Source: Flavobacterium sp. (GTDB lineage Bacteria; Bacteroidota; Bacteroidia; Flavobacteriales; Flavobacteriaceae). From it: a stretch of DNA of 15,748 nt. Positions 7,566 through 15,697 of this stretch are shown piece by piece (positions within the stretch are counted from its first letter, which is position 1; each line of letters begins with the position of its first letter). The stretch spans positions 1 through 15,748 of the forward strand of contig JASLHL010000277.1 in the NCBI GenBank assembly GCA_030152225.1, read 5' to 3'. The notes beneath the pieces are model-generated. The model saw only the letters and a program-made list of their open reading frames with translations, searched no databases and had not been told where the DNA came from. A program made the translations under genes and the position numbers.

Positions 7566-7592
7566 ACAAATAGCTGAATAGTAGCTGTTTGT
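7566..7592. repeat. 10-bp hairpin
   Basis: ACAAATAGCT (7566-7575) pairs with AGCTGTTTGT (7583-7592) around a 7-nt loop; all ten positions pair if one T-G wobble is allowed on the plus-strand transcript. No U-tract follows directly, so a terminator role is doubtful. It lies between the inverted arrays and the candidate promoter. Confidence 0.5.
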
Positions 7593-7617
7593 GTTTTCCA
7601 TATAAAGAAAGGGGGGA

Positions 7618-7648
7618 TTGCAGGTTAATTTCGACCGATGTAGGTTTG
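7618..7648 (+). promoter_or_regulatory. Candidate Bacteroidota-type promoter inside the island
   Basis: TTG at 7618-7620 (ATTG in full) is separated by 20 nt from TAGGTTTG at 7641-7648, an exact match to the -7 consensus TAnnTTTG. The spacing is right for the Bacteroidota sigma-ABfr-type promoter. Predicted start is near 7655. No protein gene follows; a strong hairpin and a T-rich stretch do. Confidence 0.45.
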
Positions 7649-7654
7649 TAAGTT

Positions 7655-7745
7655 ATTCATGTAGCTTGTGAATAGCAAAGAACGATTCCCGATGGCGCGG
7701 ATTTGCACCTTAAATCCGCGCCATCGGAATCGGTTGTTTTGTCTC
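7655..7745 (+). ncRNA. Candidate small RNA ending in a GC-rich hairpin
   Basis: A transcript from the promoter at 7618-7648 would run about 25 nt of unstructured leader into the strong hairpin at 7681-7735 and end in the U-rich run GGTTGTTTTGTCTC, giving an RNA of roughly 90 nt. The arrangement of promoter, short leader, stable stem and U-rich tail fits a stand-alone sRNA. The tail is not a clean U-run, however, and the hairpin looks like a dispersed palindrome that may have landed here by chance. No family recognised. Confidence 0.25.
7681..7735. repeat. Long GC-rich palindrome (REP-like, copy 2)
   Basis: CGATTCC-CGATGGCGCGGATTT (7683-7704) and its partner at 7712-7732 pair over 21 bp with one bulged C and a 7-nt loop GCACCTT; AA and TT extend the stem after a second bulge. 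The inner arms GGCGCGGATTT and AAATCCGCGCC match the smaller palindrome at 7322-7343. This is the most stable hairpin in the island. It could serve as a REP element, as the terminator of an island transcript, or both. Confidence 0.75.
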
Positions 7746-7805
7746 TACACTACTTAATTTAAAAAAAACATACCCCCTTTTTAAAATCCATTTAGTTTAA
7801 AAAAT

Positions 7806-7846
7806 AAAAAAAAGACTTGAGTTCAATTAACTCAAGTCTTTTTTTT
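7806..7846 (-). terminator. Rho-independent terminator after the macroglobulin gene
   Basis: GACTTGAGTT and AACTCAAGTC form a perfect 10-bp stem with loop CAATT, extended by eight A-T pairs, giving a U-tract on the minus strand. It lies 39 bp after the minus-strand stop at 7886. Confidence 0.93.
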
Positions 7847-7885
7847 ATTCGTTAAGAGGAAATTAAACCCTCTTGAACTGTAGCA

Positions 7886-10800
7886 TTAATTTCTCAAAAT
7901 TTTCACATCCGCTCCTTCGCTAGTTGCATTCATTTCTGGTGCATACACACTTTGAAGGGTTGTAATACCATTGGAGAAATAGCCTGCATTATTTGCGCGT
8001 ACATCGTATTCAAATACATAGGTACCTTTGCGTAGGTGGGTAATAAAGAAGTTTGTTGCTGCATCACGAGTTTCTTCGTAATATCCAAACTCTCCTTTTC
8101 TCTTGTATCCTGAGCGAACATTCATTGGTTCGAATCCACTTGCACGCATGTCTTTTAGGTGAACATAATCCATGTCTCGATCTACTGAAATTTCCAATCG
8201 CACAGTAACTACATCCCCTACTTTAATTGGAGTTTCGTTGGTGATTTCACGCAATACTTGTCCGTTGTCTGTAGAAGCTTTAATAAACAATTGTTTGTCA
8301 AAAGCAATTCCTGTACCTGACTTCGATACTTTAGACAAATCGTCAAAATACTGCCAGTACATGGCACCATAAGCAACTCCTGCCGATTTTTTGTCTAATT
8401 CTACGACTCCCATTTTTGGTTGAATCGCAGCTGCATCCCATACTTTTTTGTAGTATCCTGCATTCAATTGTTCGGATTTGTCAAAATTAACAGGGTATCC
8501 GCCTACTTTTACCTCAACACTTTGATCGCTGTGCATCCAGTTTTTCCCCAAATACAATAAAGCGTATACGGCACGTGATGTTGCTTTGGTTGAGTTCCAC
8601 GCTACGGTTTGTTTGTTTTTCAACAACCACACCTTCATGTCTTCAATTGCATTGGCATATTTTGTTGCATCTACTTCATGTGCTGCCTCAATAATCATCA
8701 CTTGTGTTTCTATTGGCGCATTATACCACAACCATCCTGCTGCATTTTCTTTCCAATACATGCCCATTTCATCACTGCGCACTGCTGTTTCTACAATGGT
8801 TTTCAACGTTGCATTTGCCGCTTTCGAATCGCCAAATCGCTGTAAAACAACCGCCTTCATAGCTGAAGTATACAGGTTGTCTGTCGCTTTTTGGGTCGCT
8901 AATTCTTTGCGGTAATCCGCAATCATTTTCGAGTATTTCTCTTGGATTTTAACTTCCTCTTTAAACAAACTTCTCACGTATAAATAGTGTAAGTCTAAAG
9001 CAGCTAATTTATCCTCATTCTTATTCTTCTGATACGTAGCATAATGTTGTTCGTCTAAATAAGTTAAAGCTCTTTTCACTAAGGCCATTATCGTTTCTGA
9101 CTGTGGCATCCCTCCTGCTTGTTTCATTTGTCCAAATCCTTCGACAATGGTTTGGGTGATGTACACATTGGATTGATCTCCACTAAACCAAGGGAAACCT
9201 CCATCGTTGTTTTGTTGGTCAGCTAAACGCTCAAGCTCAGCATCTAATTCTATTTTCATCTTGTTTAGATCAAAAAGAACAGCTAAACGCTTCATTTGTT
9301 CGGTTTCATCTGCTGCTTGGCGAACCCATGGTGTTTCTTCAATCAACACTTGTTTAAGTTCTTCATTTTGCTCTAACTTCGACTGTATGCTTCCTTGTTT
9401 AGACCAATAGTCAAATACGGATTGAATGCGTGGATTGCTGTTTAGCAATTGGGTTGCAATGGTATTAGCGAATACTTTACTAAACGTTTGTTCGGTTCCT
9501 TTAAACGGATACTCCTTAAGGTAAGGCAAAGCTAAGATAGCCGTCCACATTGGATTTGCCGTAACTTCTAACGTCAGCTTATAATTTTCACGTGTAGCTG
9601 ATAATGGTTGTTCTAAAGCGTCAAAAGTGAATAATTTATTTTGTCCTTCTTTGATGTACAACGGCATAGTTTCGGTAACCAGGGTACGGTTAGACAAAAC
9701 TGGAATAGCGGCTTCTTCTCCATCGCTAAACGCACCTGCTTTAGCCATTATGCGGTATCCTAAAGCAACGATGTCTTTGGGAACATTGATGGTCCAAGCT
9801 ACTTCGGTATTTGCTGTTGCTCCAAGTGTAAACTTTTGTTTTGCTGCGTTTCCTTCTTCTACTACTCCTGTTAACGGCGCTGCTGTTAACGCATCGAAGA
9901 ATTGAATTTCTACCTCTCCACTTAATTCAGTTGTATTTAAGTTTACAAGTTTAGTCGATACAGTAATCTGATCTTCTTCTCGAACAAAACGCGGCATATT
10001 CGGTTGCACCATCAATTCTTTTTGGGTGCGCACCAATTGCTCTACATAGCTACTTTGTAAGTCTTTAGTATGAGCAAAGGCCATAAATTTCCATTGGGTC
10101 AATGCTTCTGGTGTAGTAAAAGAGAAACTGACATTTCCTTTGTCATCCGTTTGTAATTGTGGGTAGAAAAAAGCGGTTTCTTTAAGGTTGGTTCTGATTT
10201 GAACCTCGCCTTTTTCTCTTGCTTTTTCTTTTGCCTCTTCTGCTGGAGGAGCTGAACCTATAGCATCTGACATCATCGCTTCTTCTGCAACTTCAGGCAT
10301 TACACGATTCGCACTTGCGTCTCGATCTCCTCTCATTGCATTTCCTGCCATCTCTTTATAAGCGACACGAGGAGAAGCTCCAAAGGTTGCCATAACAGTA
10401 CCGTAACCCGAAGGACTAAACCCGTATAAATTCAGGCTTGTTGGTACGCCATATGCCACTAAACTAGGATAAACAGTACGGTTTAAAAGATTTTGCGCAT
10501 AACTTTTTCTGCTGAAATTGTAGGTTGAAAAATCCGAATCCTGCCCATAGCTAAAGAAATAATCAAAGTTAGTTTGAAAGGAAGTGTTACTTCTAAATTG
10601 GTCTAGGGAAGCATCATACATACCCGCAACCATTTCAGCAGCGAATTTGTCTTTTGTTTTTCCCGACACTTTTAATCGCCAAGTTTCTTCTTGTCCTGGG
10701 GTTAATTTATCTCTAAAGGTAACGAGTTCTAGTTTTAAATCTTCTTGACTTGCATCCAAAACCAATTGGGCTGATTTTTGCGTCGCAAAATTGTGTTTGA

Positions 10801-13800
10801 TCGCTGTAAAGCTCACGCGTACATCGCCCATTTCCCCTGTCATTGGGTACTCAAAATAGCTAGCTTTTCGATTGACTTCCAGCGTTTTCTTTTGTTTAAG
10901 GTGTCCATTTACAAAAACAGAGGCAATAACAGTTGTTTGATTTTCACCACTTTGCAATCTTATTTTTGCTACTTCACCTGTTTTGTACTTTTCTTTATCC
11001 GCTTTTACAGAGAGTAATTGATAAATTACTCCTGGTTCTTCTTTGGTATTGTCATAGTAGAAGTATTGCTCTACTGTTGTTTTCTCTCCTTTTTCCCAAA
11101 CAAAACCTTTTAACAAGTAGAAACCAGATGCCAATACTTTTGCATTAGGGAACGCTACTTCACTTTCTTTTGCGGTATCGAAATCTTTGGTAAATACTAC
11201 TTTTCCTTGCTTCCATTTGGTGTGATCGATTTCATCTCCATAGCCAACATACGGGAACTTGCTTACGAATTCTTCATAAGTATACAATTCGTAATCTTCT
11301 TTGGTATAGTTTTCATACGGCAATAACATGCGTCGAGCATAAGGGGCTTCTAAAGCTACGATACTCAACTCTCCTTTGGCAGCGAATGTCGCACCATTGA
11401 GGTTATTGGTTTTGATTTTAATCGCTTCTAACTCTTTGGTTGATACCATTTCGTTGGTGCTAATCGGCAATTGAAGGCTGATGTTTTTATCCCCAACATA
11501 GATGGTTTGCGTACTACTATGTGTTTCTCCGTTGATATCCATCACATCGGCATAAACGGTATACGAATGCACGCGTAAATCATCTGCTTTGTACTCCTTG
11601 CGTTCTGGAGTAGCGGTAAAATCTATCGTAAAGTTTCCTGTTGCATCTGTTTCTACTTCTCCTTGTGTAAGTGTAACAGCTTGTTCGCGATTTGGCCATC
11701 CGTAATACCCGCGAATATCATAGCGATACCCCGAATTGCGGACCACGCGATACTTCACTGTACTCTGTGATACGTTAGCTCCTGAGTAATCTATCGCTTT
11801 TCCTTTGGCTTCTACTTTTTCGTCGAAATAGTATACACCTTTCACCTCATCCATTGTTACTTCAAACTTTGGACGTTTGTATTCTTCCACACTAATTGAG
11901 GCATATTCTTCTATATTACCTTCTTTTAGTAGGACTTCAAAGTTTAAATTGCCCAATAAGCCCGTTGTAGGCAAAATAAACTCTCCTTGAACAGATCCGA
12001 ATTCATTGGTTTTCAAGGCTAATTTTCCTACTTCTTGTTGGGTTTGTTGGTTCATTAATCGAACGGTCACCTGTTGATTGGCTCCCACTTGTCTTGTTTT
12101 TCCTTTTTGACGGAAGACGATTGACTTGAAGTAAACCACTTGTCCAGGGCGATAAATCGCACGGTCGGTTAATACTTTTGCATTCCAATTTACCGTTTCA
12201 ATTCCCTCTTCTACTTCTTTGCTCTTTGGATACGCATAAGTTGAATAAAAGATGGATTCTCCTTTTACGCCGTAATATAAATTTGCATATTCTTTGATAA
12301 AATCAGCGGTAAACTCTCCATTGCCATCGGTATTGACGAAAGTCTCCCAATAGGCTTTACTAAATTCTTTTTTGGGTCCATTGGCTAAGAAAACCGCTTG
12401 ATTAGCTTTGGGTTGTCCTGTTTTTCGATCGTATAATCGGAATTTGTTGCCACTAGTTAAAAAGGCATTCGACGTGATATTGATCAACGCCATACTCACC
12501 ACGTCTTTTTCTTCCGTGAGGTAATCAAAATCGCGGTTTGCCAATAGCACTATATAACGTCCTGCTGGAAGAGGTTTCAACTCTACATGGGTGGTATGTG
12601 CTTTATAATCCGTAAACGGTTTTAACGCAAGGGTATAGTCCGCTACTTTTTCGTAATCTGAGGCAATTTTTTTATATCCTGCTAGATTGCTAGGTTCGTT
12701 GATTGAAAACGTCTTATCATCTCCTTCAAACTTTAAAATTTTAAAGTGAAGTGTTCCAAAGTTTTTATGCGTTACGGCTAATACCGAACTAACTTCAGGT
12801 AATTCGTATGCGTTATAACTAACGTCTAAAGACGGGGCTTCGACTACTTTTTTGATTGTCGCTAAACGCTGAGCGGTGTCTGTTCCTGCAAACTTTTCAA
12901 TCGTTTGATCGATAAAGGCCAATAACGTTGCGCCAGCTGTTTCTTCTACCTCTTTTTCTTGACCATCGCGGTAGGTATAGTACATAAATTGCGCTACTGC
13001 TTCATGCACTAAAGCTGACTTCGGATGCTGTTTTAACAAGTCTTGGTATACTTTGTTGCGTGTGGCTAAATCACTGCGATCTTCAAAACTAGTCAACGCA
13101 AACACCTGAACATAAGCCGCTAATTCGCCTTGCCCTTTTTTGGTTAACTCTTGAATTACTTGTTGGATCAACGCTTTCGCCTGTGCTTTCTTCTGCTCTC
13201 TTTGTTCGGCCGACGCTCGATAAGCGAAGCCATTGCTCAAATAAGAAGCATAATCCATGCGCAATGCATCATAGACCGTAAATTTTGAAAAATCAAGGTT
13301 GTATTGTTCTGCAAGTAGAAATACATCATTCCAACTGCCTACTGTAGCTGTTGTATTTTTATTTGCTGTTTCCAACGATGCCTTCCAATAAGCGTCACTT
13401 TCTCTTTCAAAATCCTCTTTGGTCCAAAAGCGAATGTCGTTCGTTTTTTGTTGCTCTACAGCGGTTCTGTTGCTCAATTTATACGCATTTTCCTCGTAAT
13501 ACAATTGATATAAACGCGCTACATACGCTTGAAGAATTGCTTTATACTCACCTGATGCGGTTTTTAGTTCCGCTTCAAACGCTTGTAAAATCGTATTAAT
13601 ATCATACGTTTTATCTTCTTTGGTTACAATATTGATTTTTGCTTCGTAGAACATGCCCTTCAAAAGGCTTGCATACGCTTTTGACTGACGAGAAAGGCTA
13701 ATAACTTCCTGTACTTCTGGGAGCATACTTTGCACTTCCTGTTGTTCCTCCTTGTGCTCGATACTTTTCCAGAGCTCTTGTATCTTTTTATTAGGCTGTT

Positions 13801-13855
13801 GTGCAAAACCTAATATGGGAGCCAGTATCATGACATACATATTTAATTTTTTCAT
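7886..13855 (-). CDS. Alpha-2-macroglobulin family protein (MG2-type), thioester Cys lost
   Basis: 1989 residues. A signal peptide ends at about G-F-A18 with no lipobox cysteine, so the product is secreted or soluble in the periplasm. Residues about 20-380 are mostly helical. The macroglobulin core begins with the MG2 signature D564-R-A-I-Y-R-P-G571. A Met/Ala/Glu-rich bait-like linker spans about 1165-1215, then the A2M block with F-Y-P-Q-L-Q-T-D and L-T-Q-W-K-F-M-A-F-A-H (about 1230-1275). The alpha-toroid domain starts at Y1449-P-F-K-G-T-E-Q1456, where relatives have Y-P-Y-x-C-x-E-Q: the thioester Cys is Gly1453. It also has G-G-F-P-W-F-S-G further on. I see no cysteine in the protein. Bacterial macroglobulins are thought to trap attacking proteases; without the thioester only conformational trapping remains possible, as in E. 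coli YfaS. No pbpC neighbour; the M28 peptidase gene lies upstream but behind its own terminator. Confidence 0.92.
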   Translation of the reverse strand: MKKLNMYVMILAPILGFAQQPNKKIQELWKSIEHKEEQQEVQSMLPEVQEVISLSRQSKAYASLLKGMFYEAKINIVTKEDKTYDINTILQAFEAELKTASGEYKAILQAYVARLYQLYYEENAYKLSNRTAVEQQKTNDIRFWTKEDFERESDAYWKASLETANKNTTATVGSWNDVFLLAEQYNLDFSKFTVYDALRMDYASYLSNGFAYRASAEQREQKKAQAKALIQQVIQELTKKGQGELAAYVQVFALTSFEDRSDLATRNKVYQDLLKQHPKSALVHEAVAQFMYYTYRDGQEKEVEETAGATLLAFIDQTIEKFAGTDTAQRLATIKKVVEAPSLDVSYNAYELPEVSSVLAVTHKNFGTLHFKILKFEGDDKTFSINEPSNLAGYKKIASDYEKVADYTLALKPFTDYKAHTTHVELKPLPAGRYIVLLANRDFDYLTEEKDVVSMALINITSNAFLTSGNKFRLYDRKTGQPKANQAVFLANGPKKEFSKAYWETFVNTDGNGEFTADFIKEYANLYYGVKGESIFYSTYAYPKSKEVEEGIETVNWNAKVLTDRAIYRPGQVVYFKSIVFRQKGKTRQVGANQQVTVRLMNQQTQQEVGKLALKTNEFGSVQGEFILPTTGLLGNLNFEVLLKEGNIEEYASISVEEYKRPKFEVTMDEVKGVYYFDEKVEAKGKAIDYSGANVSQSTVKYRVVRNSGYRYDIRGYYGWPNREQAVTLTQGEVETDATGNFTIDFTATPERKEYKADDLRVHSYTVYADVMDINGETHSSTQTIYVGDKNISLQLPISTNEMVSTKELEAIKIKTNNLNGATFAAKGELSIVALEAPYARRMLLPYENYTKEDYELYTYEEFVSKFPYVGYGDEIDHTKWKQGKVVFTKDFDTAKESEVAFPNAKVLASGFYLLKGFVWEKGEKTTVEQYFYYDNTKEEPGVIYQLLSVKADKEKYKTGEVAKIRLQSGENQTTVIASVFVNGHLKQKKTLEVNRKASYFEYPMTGEMGDVRVSFTAIKHNFATQKSAQLVLDASQEDLKLELVTFRDKLTPGQEETWRLKVSGKTKDKFAAEMVAGMYDASLDQFRSNTSFQTNFDYFFSYGQDSDFSTYNFSRKSYAQNLLNRTVYPSLVAYGVPTSLNLYGFSPSGYGTVMATFGASPRVAYKEMAGNAMRGDRDASANRVMPEVAEEAMMSDAIGSAPPAEEAKEKAREKGEVQIRTNLKETAFFYPQLQTDDKGNVSFSFTTPEALTQWKFMAFAHTKDLQSSYVEQLVRTQKELMVQPNMPRFVREEDQITVSTKLVNLNTTELSGEVEIQFFDALTAAPLTGVVEEGNAAKQKFTLGATANTEVAWTINVPKDIVALGYRIMAKAGAFSDGEEAAIPVLSNRTLVTETMPLYIKEGQNKLFTFDALEQPLSATRENYKLTLEVTANPMWTAILALPYLKEYPFKGTEQTFSKVFANTIATQLLNSNPRIQSVFDYWSKQGSIQSKLEQNEELKQVLIEETPWVRQAADETEQMKRLAVLFDLNKMKIELDAELERLADQQNNDGGFPWFSGDQSNVYITQTIVEGFGQMKQAGGMPQSETIMALVKRALTYLDEQHYATYQKNKNEDKLAALDLHYLYVRSLFKEEVKIQEKYSKMIADYRKELATQKATDNLYTSAMKAVVLQRFGDSKAANATLKTIVETAVRSDEMGMYWKENAAGWLWYNAPIETQVMIIEAAHEVDATKYANAIEDMKVWLLKNKQTVAWNSTKATSRAVYALLYLGKNWMHSDQSVEVKVGGYPVNFDKSEQLNAGYYKKVWDAAAIQPKMGVVELDKKSAGVAYGAMYWQYFDDLSKVSKSGTGIAFDKQLFIKASTDNGQVLREITNETPIKVGDVVTVRLEISVDRDMDYVHLKDMRASGFEPMNVRSGYKRKGEFGYYEETRDAATNFFITHLRKGTYVFEYDVRANNAGYFSNGITTLQSVYAPEMNATSEGADVKILRN

Positions 13856-13982
13856 AAGAAATAATAAATTGGGTGCATAAATATATAACTATTCGCAATG
13901 ACATCAGACGTTCTCACACTAAAAAACACTTCCTTATCAAAAAATAAGCAAATATCTTAATATCAAGGTATCACAAGGAAAT

Positions 13983-14018
13983 AAAAAAAGCTTTTCCTTG
14001 ATGAGAAAAGCTTTTTTT
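13983..14018 (-). terminator. Rho-independent terminator after the M28 peptidase gene
   Basis: AAAAAAAGCTTTTC and GAAAAGCTTTTTTT pair over 14 bp around an 8-nt loop. It ends 7 bp short of the M28 stop codon region at 14026, so it ends that transcript and separates it from the macroglobulin gene. The rest of the 13856-14025 gap is AT-rich; TATATTTA (13885-13878) is a poor -7 candidate for the macroglobulin gene. Confidence 0.85.
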
Positions 14019-14025
14019 AAAACGA

Positions 14026-15594
14026 CTATTGATCCGAACTTCGTTGGGGTTCTTTGGCAACGGGCCATTGTTGTTGTTCACCTTGATCATTTAGTGGGAG
14101 AACAACTTTTTCTCTCGACACCAGTTCTCCTTCTTCACTGGCTTTATAGGCCAATATAGCAAGGAGAATTGCGTTGTTTTGTACATCGTCAAACACAATT
14201 TTATCTGCGGTGTCACGGTTGGTATGCCAGGTGTAATTTCCATAGCCCCAACTGAGTGAACTCATCATAAAGCCAGGAATGTCTTTACTGACAAAAGAGA
14301 CGTGGTCGGATCCTCCACCTGACGGAGATCCGGGGTAATGGGTTTTCAATTCTCTTTTGTATTCTTTTGGTACGGCTACTAACCAACGTTCTAGAAAGTC
14401 ATAGGCATGTAAAAAGCCTTGACCTGCAATATTGGCAATTCGACCAGTTCCGTTATCTTGATTGAAAACAACCTGAATCTTATCTAATAATTCTGGATGG
14501 TCTGCTACAAAAGCACGAGATCCGTTTAGACCTTGTTCTTCACTTCCCCAGTTACCAATTAAAATGGTGCGTTTTGGGTGTGGTACTACTTGTTTGAGAA
14601 TACGTGCAGCTTCTATCATGGTAATGATTCCTGTACCGTTATCTGTTGCCCCCGTTCCTCCATCCCAACTGTCTAAATGTGCGGATAGAATTACATACTC
14701 CTCTGGTTTTTCAGTTCCTTTTAGTTCGGCAATTGTATTATAGGTTTGCGTAGTCCCCAAATCTTTGGACTGTACATTCACGTTAATTCTAGGTGTTTTT
14801 CCACCTGCCGCTAATCGATACAACAGCCCATAGTCTTCTAGCGCAAGATCAACGGTAGGAATTTTGGTTGTTTGAGCGCCAAAAATGCGATTAGCTCCCA
14901 TAATTCCCGTCCAATAGGACATGACAACACCTGCTGCTCCAGCTTGTTCCAATACTTTTGGCAATTCTTTAGCGGTATATCCTGTATTTTCAATGCGAGC
15001 ATACCAGGCCTCTTCGGTTTGTTGTCGTTCTATTTTCATTTTTTCATACGAGGCTGGCGTGGCATATTCTTTCCACTGATACTCCGGGCGACCACTAGGT
15101 GGAAGTGCAGAGATCAGCACATATTTACCTTTTATGGTAGGTAGCCAAGCTTCAAATTCTGCTTTATTTTTTGCATCAACCAATACAACGACTTCTCCTT
15201 CAACGCCATTCTTTTTGGTTGCAGGACTCCACGCCAATTGCGTTCCTTCTAGCGATTTAATTCGCGGTGTAGTCATTGTTATTTGAGAAGTACCTCTTTC
15301 CCATGCCTTCCACGTGCCATAGGCTTCATTACGCGCCTCTAAGCCCATTGCTTCATAGGTTGTTTTTACCCAATTGTGTGCTTGCATCATTTGAGGTGTT
15401 CCTACTAAACGAGGACCTATAACATCTAATAGTTCAAAAGCATAGGTTTTTATTTGCGAATGGGTTGTTCCTTCTTTAACGATGGCCTCTACAATAGGAT
15501 CTTGCTGTTGTGCAAGGGTAATACTACTGCTACTAAGTGCTATTCCCCATATACTGTATTTAATTGTTCGGCTGAAAGAGCTCGTAAACTTCAT
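14026..15594 (-). CDS. Exported M28 family zinc aminopeptidase/carboxypeptidase with PA-like insert
   Basis: 522 residues. A signal peptide of 28 residues ends at T-L-A28 before Q-Q-Q. Residues about 30-130 form the N-terminal part of the peptidase, about 130-280 look like a protease-associated (PA) domain insert, and the zinc core follows. The five metal ligands and the catalytic base are visible: H306 (S-A-H-L-D), D318 (G-A-T-D-N-G-T-G), E352/E353 (G-S-E-E-Q-G), D380 (F-N-Q-D-N-G) and H457 (Y-T-W-H-T-N). It should be an active co-catalytic zinc exopeptidase that trims peptides in the periplasm or outside. I see no T9SS C-terminal sorting domain; the tail after about 490 is short and Gln/Glu-rich. 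No cysteine seen. The gene is probably monocistronic, with terminators on both sides and a candidate promoter upstream. Exact specificity cannot be read from sequence. Confidence 0.93.
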   Translation of the reverse strand: MKFTSSFSRTIKYSIWGIALSSSSITLAQQQDPIVEAIVKEGTTHSQIKTYAFELLDVIGPRLVGTPQMMQAHNWVKTTYEAMGLEARNEAYGTWKAWERGTSQITMTTPRIKSLEGTQLAWSPATKKNGVEGEVVVLVDAKNKAEFEAWLPTIKGKYVLISALPPSGRPEYQWKEYATPASYEKMKIERQQTEEAWYARIENTGYTAKELPKVLEQAGAAGVVMSYWTGIMGANRIFGAQTTKIPTVDLALEDYGLLYRLAAGGKTPRINVNVQSKDLGTTQTYNTIAELKGTEKPEEYVILSAHLDSWDGGTGATDNGTGIITMIEAARILKQVVPHPKRTILIGNWGSEEQGLNGSRAFVADHPELLDKIQVVFNQDNGTGRIANIAGQGFLHAYDFLERWLVAVPKEYKRELKTHYPGSPSGGGSDHVSFVSKDIPGFMMSSLSWGYGNYTWHTNRDTADKIVFDDVQNNAILLAILAYKASEEGELVSREKVVLPLNDQGEQQQWPVAKEPQRSSDQ

Positions 15595-15621
15595 TGATTT
15601 TTGGTTTTAATTTAGTTATGG

Positions 15622-15652
15622 CAAAATACTGTAATATCTCTTGTTACACAAT
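15622..15652 (-). promoter_or_regulatory. Candidate promoter of the M28 peptidase gene
   Basis: On the minus strand ATTG (15652-15649) lies 20 nt before TATTTTG (15628-15622), close to the TAnnTTTG -7 consensus but one base short. The same TTG-N20 spacing occurs at 7618-7648. It leaves a leader of about 20 nt before the ATG at 15594. Confidence 0.35.
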
Positions 15653-15668
15653 TCTTTTTTAACAACCC

Positions 15669-15697
15669 AAAAAAATAGGCGAGTACAAACTCGCCTA
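15669..15697 (-). terminator. Rho-independent terminator, minus strand, for a gene beyond the right edge
   Basis: TAGGCGAGT and ACTCGCCTA form a perfect 9-bp stem with loop ACAA. The run of seven A at 15669-15675 gives a U-tract only on the minus strand, so it should end a transcript coming from the right. It lies upstream of the M28 promoter candidate. The last 50 bp are too short to show the gene it serves. Confidence 0.7.

Larger units (their letters stand above)
7183..7805. other. Structured intergenic island without a convincing protein gene
   Basis: About 620 bp between two strong facing terminators (7144-7182 and 7806-7846), so neither flanking gene should transcribe it. I find only short open frames, for example a 34-codon frame from 7380 that runs through an 11-bp repeat and is unlikely to be real. 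The stretch is rich in secondary structure: two GC-rich palindromes sharing AAATCCGCGCC, an inverted pair of 11-bp-period arrays, a hairpin at 7566-7592, and a promoter-like element followed by a strong hairpin. Its G-runs (7429-7439, 7611-7616) and GC-rich arms differ from the AT-rich spacers elsewhere in the window. I infer a site where chromosomal interspersed repeats have gathered. Confidence 0.7.

Noticed and set aside
7195..7735. 8-bp direct repeat AATCGGTT at 7195-7202 and 7728-7735 as a target-site duplication of a mobile element
   Set aside because: The right copy is part of the palindrome arm, no transposase or terminal inverted repeats lie inside, and an 8-bp match is expected by chance in a region this long.
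7692..7757. 21-residue open frame starting MARICTLNPRH
   Set aside because: It consists almost wholly of the palindrome; such short frames arise wherever this repeat contains ATG.
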